A stretch of DNA of 64,000 nucleotides, taken from positions 6,713,374 to 6,777,373 of the forward strand of contig LS997567.1 in the NCBI GenBank assembly GCA_000469685.2, read 5' to 3'. The translations under genes and the position numbers were made by a program. This stretch comes from Haemonchus contortus (Eukaryota > Nematoda > Chromadorea > Rhabditida > Trichostrongylidae). Shown piece after piece: positions 57,696 to 64,000 of this stretch (the first letter of the stretch is position 1; the number at the start of each line of letters is the position of its first letter). The notes under the pieces were generated by a model. The model saw only the letters and a program-made list of their open reading frames with translations. It was not told where the DNA came from and made no database searches.

Positions 57696-57933
57696 TCATC
57701 TGTCGCCCCGGTCCCGTTGATCATCGATTTCTTCGAGCGGGCGCCCATAACGTCTTCGTTCGCCCCTGTCGCGAGCCAGAGTAGTCCAGTGAATCGTACT
57801 CACTTGAAAGAAACGAATAGCATTCCTTCTGTTCAGAGCTCTGGTAAAGAAGTCTGACCATCGCGCCAGCGGCCGTCTTGGTGATCGTTTGACGTTCCGA
57901 GTGATCAAGTCTTTCTGTGCCTACAGGATCCAC
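57696..57933 (-). pseudogene. RTE-type ORF C-terminal fragment
   Basis: The minus strand reads [20 protein letters not shown], then [20 protein letters not shown] and EEIDDQRD to a stop. It is the best preserved of the RTE C-terminal fragments in the window and aligns with those at 20510, 53690 and 60330. N-terminal parts are absent. Confidence 0.6.
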
Positions 57934-57939
57934 GAGGTA

Positions 57940-59450
57940 GCCCTCGACCCTGCTGAAACTTGGGTAGTCCGAATAAGGAAATTAAAATCATTCCAGCTTG
58001 ATTTCATACCAGCGTAAAGTTGCTTAATTGAAAGAATAAAAATTTTTGTCTGAATTTGAACGGTTTTTAAGAAAAACGGTTCAAAATTTAGATTTCCTTT
58101 TTGTTGTTCGTGTTTGGTTGTGTCCTTGAATTCCTTCTCAATTTCAAGTTCCAAATTTCGAGATTGGTAACAATGTTGATAGCATACCAACATGATTTGG
58201 GTGTGGCGCATTAGGAATGAAATGGTCGCGCGCGGCAAAAGCTACGTTGCGCGCGAAAGAATGTAGCAGGGTGCAGCAGTAGGTAAGAAATACAAGAACA
58301 AAAGCACTAATACTAGAATTATGCATAAAATAATGATCGCATATCGTTGTTTTAAGCAGCAGCCCGTCTATTATCTGATCGACTTGCTTTGGATGATTCA
58401 ACCAGGCGCTTTTGGTGTTCGCAAGATTTTTCAGAAAGAAGAAAATACACTATATATCGACTACTTTACTTTGTATAATTAACCATAGAAATAGTTACAC
58501 CTGCGAACTGATTTCTCAAAGAGAAACTCACGAGATTTTTTACTTAGGACTTTTTTTAGCCTATAGCCTACTTTTGAATAATTCACGAGATCTAACCAGC
58601 TTTTCCCGAACTTTTCCTACTGGGGATAAAAAACTGTGTGGTGTACGTAAAGTCTTTGGTAATTGATGAAAGACGGGGTGTTACCTCAGTATTTCCAAGA
58701 AATGGATGAATTCCATGGGAAATTTATATTCTTTTCGTTATCTACCGATCGAATAGACGTCTTTAAGTTCATTGCAGCAATCTTTTAGACTGCTGTTGAT
58801 TTCTTTTGAAATGTATTCAATCAAGCTGTGCTTCAGTCATTTGTCATGGTTAGCTCAGCGATCGTAATTAGTCATGAAAAGGTTAATTTTGAATGCTTCG
58901 AGCTAATTTTGAATTTTGAATACCTTTTTTTTCAAAGGTAGTGAAATAAGGATATATTTTGCATCCCTTCACTGCTTGCCAACCCTTTACTTCTTACCAA
59001 ATGTGCTGAGGGTGTGCATACCATTCATGAGTATTTTTTTGTTTTTATAAATGATATGAGCAATGTTGGTATGCCGTCCTCTTACTCTCTTTTATCAATT
59101 CTTACACTTACTACTTACTTTTTACAGTTTTTCAGAATTGTTTTTGATCGTAAGGGGATAGTGTAGAGATAATGGCTGCTCATCACACTCCTTATGGAAT
59201 CGCCAGTATAGGTATATACAGCATTCGCATTTTCAGCAGCAACGTCACATGTTTATATTATATAAATTAGTATCGGGTATTGTTTATATTATTTACCTTG
59301 TATTGTTTATACTATTTACTTTTATTCTGCTTCATTGCGTTGAGAAAGGCTCCCAGGCGCCAATTGATATGTTTTGAATGCGGTTGTAAATAAAATAAAA
59401 AATAGGTGAATAATTCTACTCGGTGATTGACGGAGTGGGTTTTTTTTCGT
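57940..59450. other. AT-rich spacer, no gene recognised
   Basis: This sequence is present between the central element and the right arm only, so it has no counterpart on the left side. Short hydrophobic frames (for example 58144-58401 minus) have no supporting features. Confidence 0.35.
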
Positions 59451-59451
59451 T

Positions 59452-62400
59452 TCACTTATTCTGGATCGTAGATGAACGATTGATGTTTCGGAGAGTAGCC
59501 TTGCACCGGCTTCCTTCAAAGATCCGCCGCGTACCCGATACCCGCTCAAAAAAGTACTCATAAATGGCTACTGAGTTCCTATGTGTAGCGAAATTGGAAA
59601 GTAAACCCCCACAACCATTAGCTTTATGGCTGGACACCTCAGGTAATTGTGGAGGTCACATTCAAACGCCACTACGATTTTGAATGGAAGTCGAATGCAG
59701 GGGCGCATCCCTCAGACGAGATTGTCAACGTCCAAAGACTTTATCTACCTGACCTTCTCAAGTAAATTCAATTCGATGGGCGTTCGTAGACAGTGTGGTT
59801 AGTGGCGTGGTTTACTAAGGAACTTTAACACTTCCCAGTAATCAATATGCAATATAATTTCTTGGGAGTATATTTTCTCTTTTATAACTGCTACTCATCC
59901 TTAGTCTGCGAATTCAATGTGTTTATTTTTCAAGCCGATGTTGCTGACCACTTGTTCATATTTATTATGCTCATCCAGAAATACAATCAATCCAAAAACA
60001 CTCTGCTGAATCATAGATATTCTGCAAATGTTGAAGTTTCGCGTGTACCGTGCAATCCTTCAGTTGGATGTGCCCTCTTTTCCGCGATTTCCATTGCCCA
60101 GCTTGGGAACATACTGCCAGGAGAAGATATTCCGGGCTGTTCGCAATACGTAGAAACAGTTCGAACCTGATTTGGAACAACTATCATTTTGATTGCATCT
60201 ACAGCCTTCTACTGTAGTACATAATATTAAGCTGATGATCCGTCGAAAGCAAGTATCTCTTGTGGAATTCTGTTACCGGATTACCTCAGATACCATATGC
60301 CTATGCCGTACAAGGTTCCCTGTAGACGATGAGCAAACACCACACGACTTGGCCTGCGCGATGGTCAAACTTCTTTACAGAACTTCTGAACAGAAGGAAT
60401 ACTGTGCCTCGTGTTCCCCGAGTTAGCACGATCTTCTGGACCACTCTGGCTCGCCACAGATACGAATGGAGACGTCAAATTGCACCCGCTCGAGGCAATC
60501 GATAATCAACGGGGCAATTACAGGTAATACAGCCGATACAAATCTCATTCAAAAATCCCACATATTACAATCAAGGTAATATGTTCATTAAACTTTATTT
60601 TTGAAGGGTTTTCCTCATTAGCCCGCTTCAGAGTTGAACCTCTCACTGTTGCCCACATTACTCCTGTCTTGCAAACTCTCCTGAAGGCTGCTTCGAAGTA
60701 CAGCATTATTTCCACCTCCCATTACAAGGAAGTTTGGAGTGTTATTCAAGTTCCACTGATTAGCCGCGTTTGTTGGAGAATTTTAGATCTTCCAAGGGTC
60801 CTGAGAAGAAATCAGTGGTGCTAAAGATGTTTCGCATATTCTCTACAGCGTTAAAGGAGCACCAACTACATTGGGAGATTGGAGCCCTACCCCCTGCCAT
60901 CCACGTATATAACCGATACCGATAACCGGCATCGAATCACAATTGAAATTCCTACACAGAAAATCAGGCACGCCATACCGACACGCATCCGCAACCACCT
61001 CTACTAAATTGCTGTGCTCCGTATATCCTGCGCGTTTGCTTTTCTAAGTCAACGTTGGAAATTTCAGTAAACTTTTCAAAGGAGAACGTTTTTGAGGATG
61101 TTCCTCTGTAACATAGAACTCCTTCTCAAGAAATTGTGAAACATCGTTTTCTTATATATAGTGAACTAGAAACTACTCATCAAGAAGTATACAGGAGTAA
61201 TAAACGGAGCAATTTGGAAAAATTGTCGGGTTGGATGGCATGAATAGGATTTCGCTTTTTCACAAACCTAGTCCTTTTACACATCATATTCCCCTTTGAC
61301 AGCTATGAAATAGTTCTGAAAAAGTGCATCTGTTAATGTACACAACCAATTCCACCATTATGTTGAGTCACTCGATCAACCAATCGACCTACCTCGGAGA
61401 GCCTAATATCGAACACCGTAGCCCCAGCTTTTTGCCGCTACCATTCGAGCAGGGACAGGAAATCCTTAAAAGAGACCCTCCCCGCTCTCCCCCCCCCCCC
61501 CCTTTTCCCTACACGCAAACTAGGGAATGTCGGTAAAGATAAGATCGCAACAAATGGATACTATGGTTACTACACGGATGGTAAGGACGTCAAAAGAGGG
61601 CACAGGGTATATAGTAAAGTTAATCTTATATACTACACAGACTATATGCTTAAGAATAGTTTTTGGGGAACCCCCAGGGTGGTTATTTCAGCCCATTGCT
61701 AGCAGACCTTACATTGTCCATGATGGAATTTAGCTGTAGTAATAATAATAATAATAAATTAGCTTGCAATAAAATTGTTCATTCCCTTTAGATATATGGA
61801 TGATCTTTTGATAATACATAATCAAGAAGAATGTGAAATAAAGAATAATATTAATTATATCTATGAAGGTAAACTTGAATTCAAGAAAACTAATTTCGAT
61901 GAGGTGAATAGCAATTAAAATACTTAGATTTGAACATTAAAATAACTAGTAATAGAATACTCACCAGTTTATATAATAAAACAGATGATTTTGGGTTTAG
62001 GGTTCTGAGATTACCGCATTACAGTACCAATATTTCCACTAATACCATAACAATATTTGTAATTTTTAGTTATAGCATTTCTCAGTATTTATTTCGATAT
62101 GACTGATTCGTAACAAGTTTTCATTCATTACTTCCTAATTATTAGTCTTTTATTGACATTAGAGTAACGATGAGTGATTTCTTTGTTCTCCGTATTTACG
62201 GATATTTCTAATATCTCTCTTTTCACTTTCATCACTTCAATGGGAGCTGTTTAATTTTTATTAATCTACTACTTCGAACCATGTTTTTTTTAGTTCTAAC
62301 TCTTACTCTAACTTATTAACAAAACACTTTTGCAAGTTGCTGAGTCAGAGTGTCAGTAAAGTACCTATATGAGGAATGCGATCCCTCGGTGTCAAGTGAC

Positions 62401-64000
62401 GATATGGGACGATTCTACTCACTACCTCAGCCTAGCCAAACCCGATCCACTTGCCACAAAGCTTAACCAACAAGCCTGTATTCTGATGCTACTCAAAGAA
62501 ACTCGACAGGATTAATCGTCGATCGTCGATCTCTTCCTTCTACTGCTTTTCGCCATTTCCTTGTGAGGCTGTCTATACTCCTTTGGCTGTGATTTTCTGA
62601 CGCACCGAACTCTGTAGCCCAGGTAGGCTTTCAACCACTACAGCTTCTGCCGGCCCATCTTTGATTACGCAAGTTTTGTGGTTTATTCATTAATCACTTT
62701 CATTCGAGCACTTTCGGACAGTCAGGAAGCCATTAATTACAAACGAAGTGTTGACGACTTTAATTTATTGCCGAGGATCTTTACACCTTATGCGAGAGTA
62801 CAGTATCACTTTAACAATTGTGTAAACTCAGTTTTCAAATATTCAAAGCATCACTAACCATTATCATTTAATCTGTAGTTGACCTGCGTTGTGCAGGGGG
62901 CAACCTGTCTTCACCCTTCACAAAACTCTTCGTGCGCTTCGAAGGTACCTCTGTTCTATAGTTTCGATCATCTAGTAATATCAGTGCTGAATACAAGAAT
63001 CACTGAATTTATAACCAGTTAGGAACTAATCAACTCATGCTCATCACCATGATGCTCATGGCTCGGACATATTTTAGTCAAACCAGATAAGGTCTAACGA
63101 TCGAAAGGCCAAATGGCCAGATGATAACGATCCTTTCCTTCGCAGCCCAGTAAATCTCACCCATTCAATTACAATCAATGATGTCAGAGGTGTTCAAGGA
63201 CGTGGCTTATCCTTAAAAGTCGAGTAGCCTACGTGACAAGTAACAATTGACACGCCTCTATGAGGTTGCCTTGCAGACATCCTACACGGTTCCTGTTGGA
63301 TATTTGCCAAACGGACTTGAACGGGTTGAAATACTGGCATTGCAGGGCATGAAGTAGTAGAAATATGATACTTCTGATCTTAGGTTAACTACCTCCGAGA
63401 GGAAAAAAGGGTAGGAAAAAAGAAAAAAGGGAATAGGAGAGGAGGGCGAAAAATGGAAAAAACGGAAAAAGTCAAAAAGAGGTACCCAACTTTCTATTGC
63501 TGTAATATTTTGATATATTGATATTAATATTGTTATTAAATTAATATTTTACTAGTATTTTAGTTCCGGTTGGGGTTATGAGTTCACTCTTTGTTTAATC
63601 CCTCCTGAAGTACAGTGGTGTTCAAACTGCCATCCCAACTCCTCAGAATTTTTTGATGCCAATCAACCAGCAGAGCGATAGGGCGGAGACTTGGTAGGCC
63701 CTGAGGGGCTTGAGCTTGACTGCTATGAGTATGCTACTAGTAAGTAACTCTTGAACTTTCTTGCATCTTCCTAGTGTTTCATTCAGCCCTATTTGAATTT
63801 CAAATGCAGTTCGATAACTTTTTTCCCCGTTCGGAATATCCCCTTCTTCTCGATTCTCGAAACCATTAATGCTTACTACTTGACTTTGCCCCTTCGAGAA
63901 ATGTAAATTACCAGTTGCTCATAATATTTCTTCAAAACTTTTTTATTTTCTCGAATGGGTAGTGTTTTTGCTTTAACTGCATATACTTTGCTATTGATGA
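59452..64000. repeat. right arm of the large inverted duplication (runs off the window)
   Basis: Reverse complement of the left arm. The last bases of the window pair with ~49233, so the true outer end is not visible. Inner parts (59.45-60.5 kb) are more diverged than the outer part. Includes RTE C-terminal debris (60330-60540, plus), composite-repeat sequence (60540-61480), a C-run at ~61490 mirroring the left G-run, and the RT fragment. Confidence 0.85.
61527..62105 (+). pseudogene. reverse transcriptase fragment (right arm)
   Basis: Mirror copy of 51155-51731. The motif-B region has the same one-base shift. RYMDDLLIIHNQEE and YIYEGKLEFKKTNFDEVNSN are retained, but an extra base near 61916 then breaks the frame that stays open in the left arm. 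Confidence 0.6.

Noticed and set aside
1..64000. CRISPR arrays, rRNA genes, bacterial operons, viral genomes
   Set aside because: No direct-repeat/spacer pattern, rRNA signature, Shine-Dalgarno-led gene clusters or capsid/polymerase genes were seen. All RT-like sequences are non-LTR, Penelope-like or solo-LTR remnants.

Overview
The window looks like nematode nuclear DNA, most likely strongylid or hookworm-type. Support: short introns (57-99 bp) with TTTCAG-type acceptors and GTGAGT/GTAAGC donors; an RTE-type retrotransposon with a very short (TAAG)n-like 3' end; mariner, Tc1-like and apparent Tc4/Tc5-like DNA transposons; and many tRNA-derived SINE copies. There is no bacterial operon, CRISPR array or rRNA. 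The species call is inference.

Layout. (1) 0.3-6.1 kb, minus strand: a nine-exon gene that I could assemble with every intron phase matching. It encodes a ~370-residue secreted protein with a Pro/Gly-rich repeat tract; I do not recognise the family. SINEs lie in its introns. (2) 8.2-10.7 kb, minus strand: isolated exon-like pieces and a plausible three-exon gene for a small membrane protein (~108 aa). (3) 11.2-37.9 kb: a large repeat array. An older ~5.6 kb repeat occurs three times (11.24, 21.97, 32.69 kb). The middle copy is a hybrid, left half like copy 3 and right half like copy 1, so the near-identical 10.72 kb tandem units (14.22-24.94 and 24.94-35.67 kb) are best explained by unequal crossing-over between two older copies. 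Each unit carries a Tc1-like element, a mariner, tRNA-SINEs and LINE fossils. A 414-bp MITE and a 215-bp solo LTR, each present in two of the three copies, mark the history. (4) 39.5-43.65 kb: an RTE-type retrotransposon with one intact endonuclease/reverse-transcriptase ORF, inserted in a MITE with a 10-bp target duplication. (5) 44.25-48.8 kb: a foldback element, a decayed RTE split by an internally deleted mariner, a 59-bp hairpin insertion and more of the dispersed composite repeat. (6) 49.2-64.0 kb: a large imperfect inverted duplication that runs off the window end. Its arms carry a broken reverse transcriptase. Near its centre is a 2.0-kb element with ~360-bp inverted repeats at a CTTAG site, as expected for Tc4/Tc5-type elements.

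Host genes are confined to the first ~11 kb. The rest is transposon-driven sequence, with only the 40.5-43.4 kb ORF looking intact. The strongest results are the reconstructed secreted-protein gene, the recombination history of the tandem array and several nested insertions with readable target sites.
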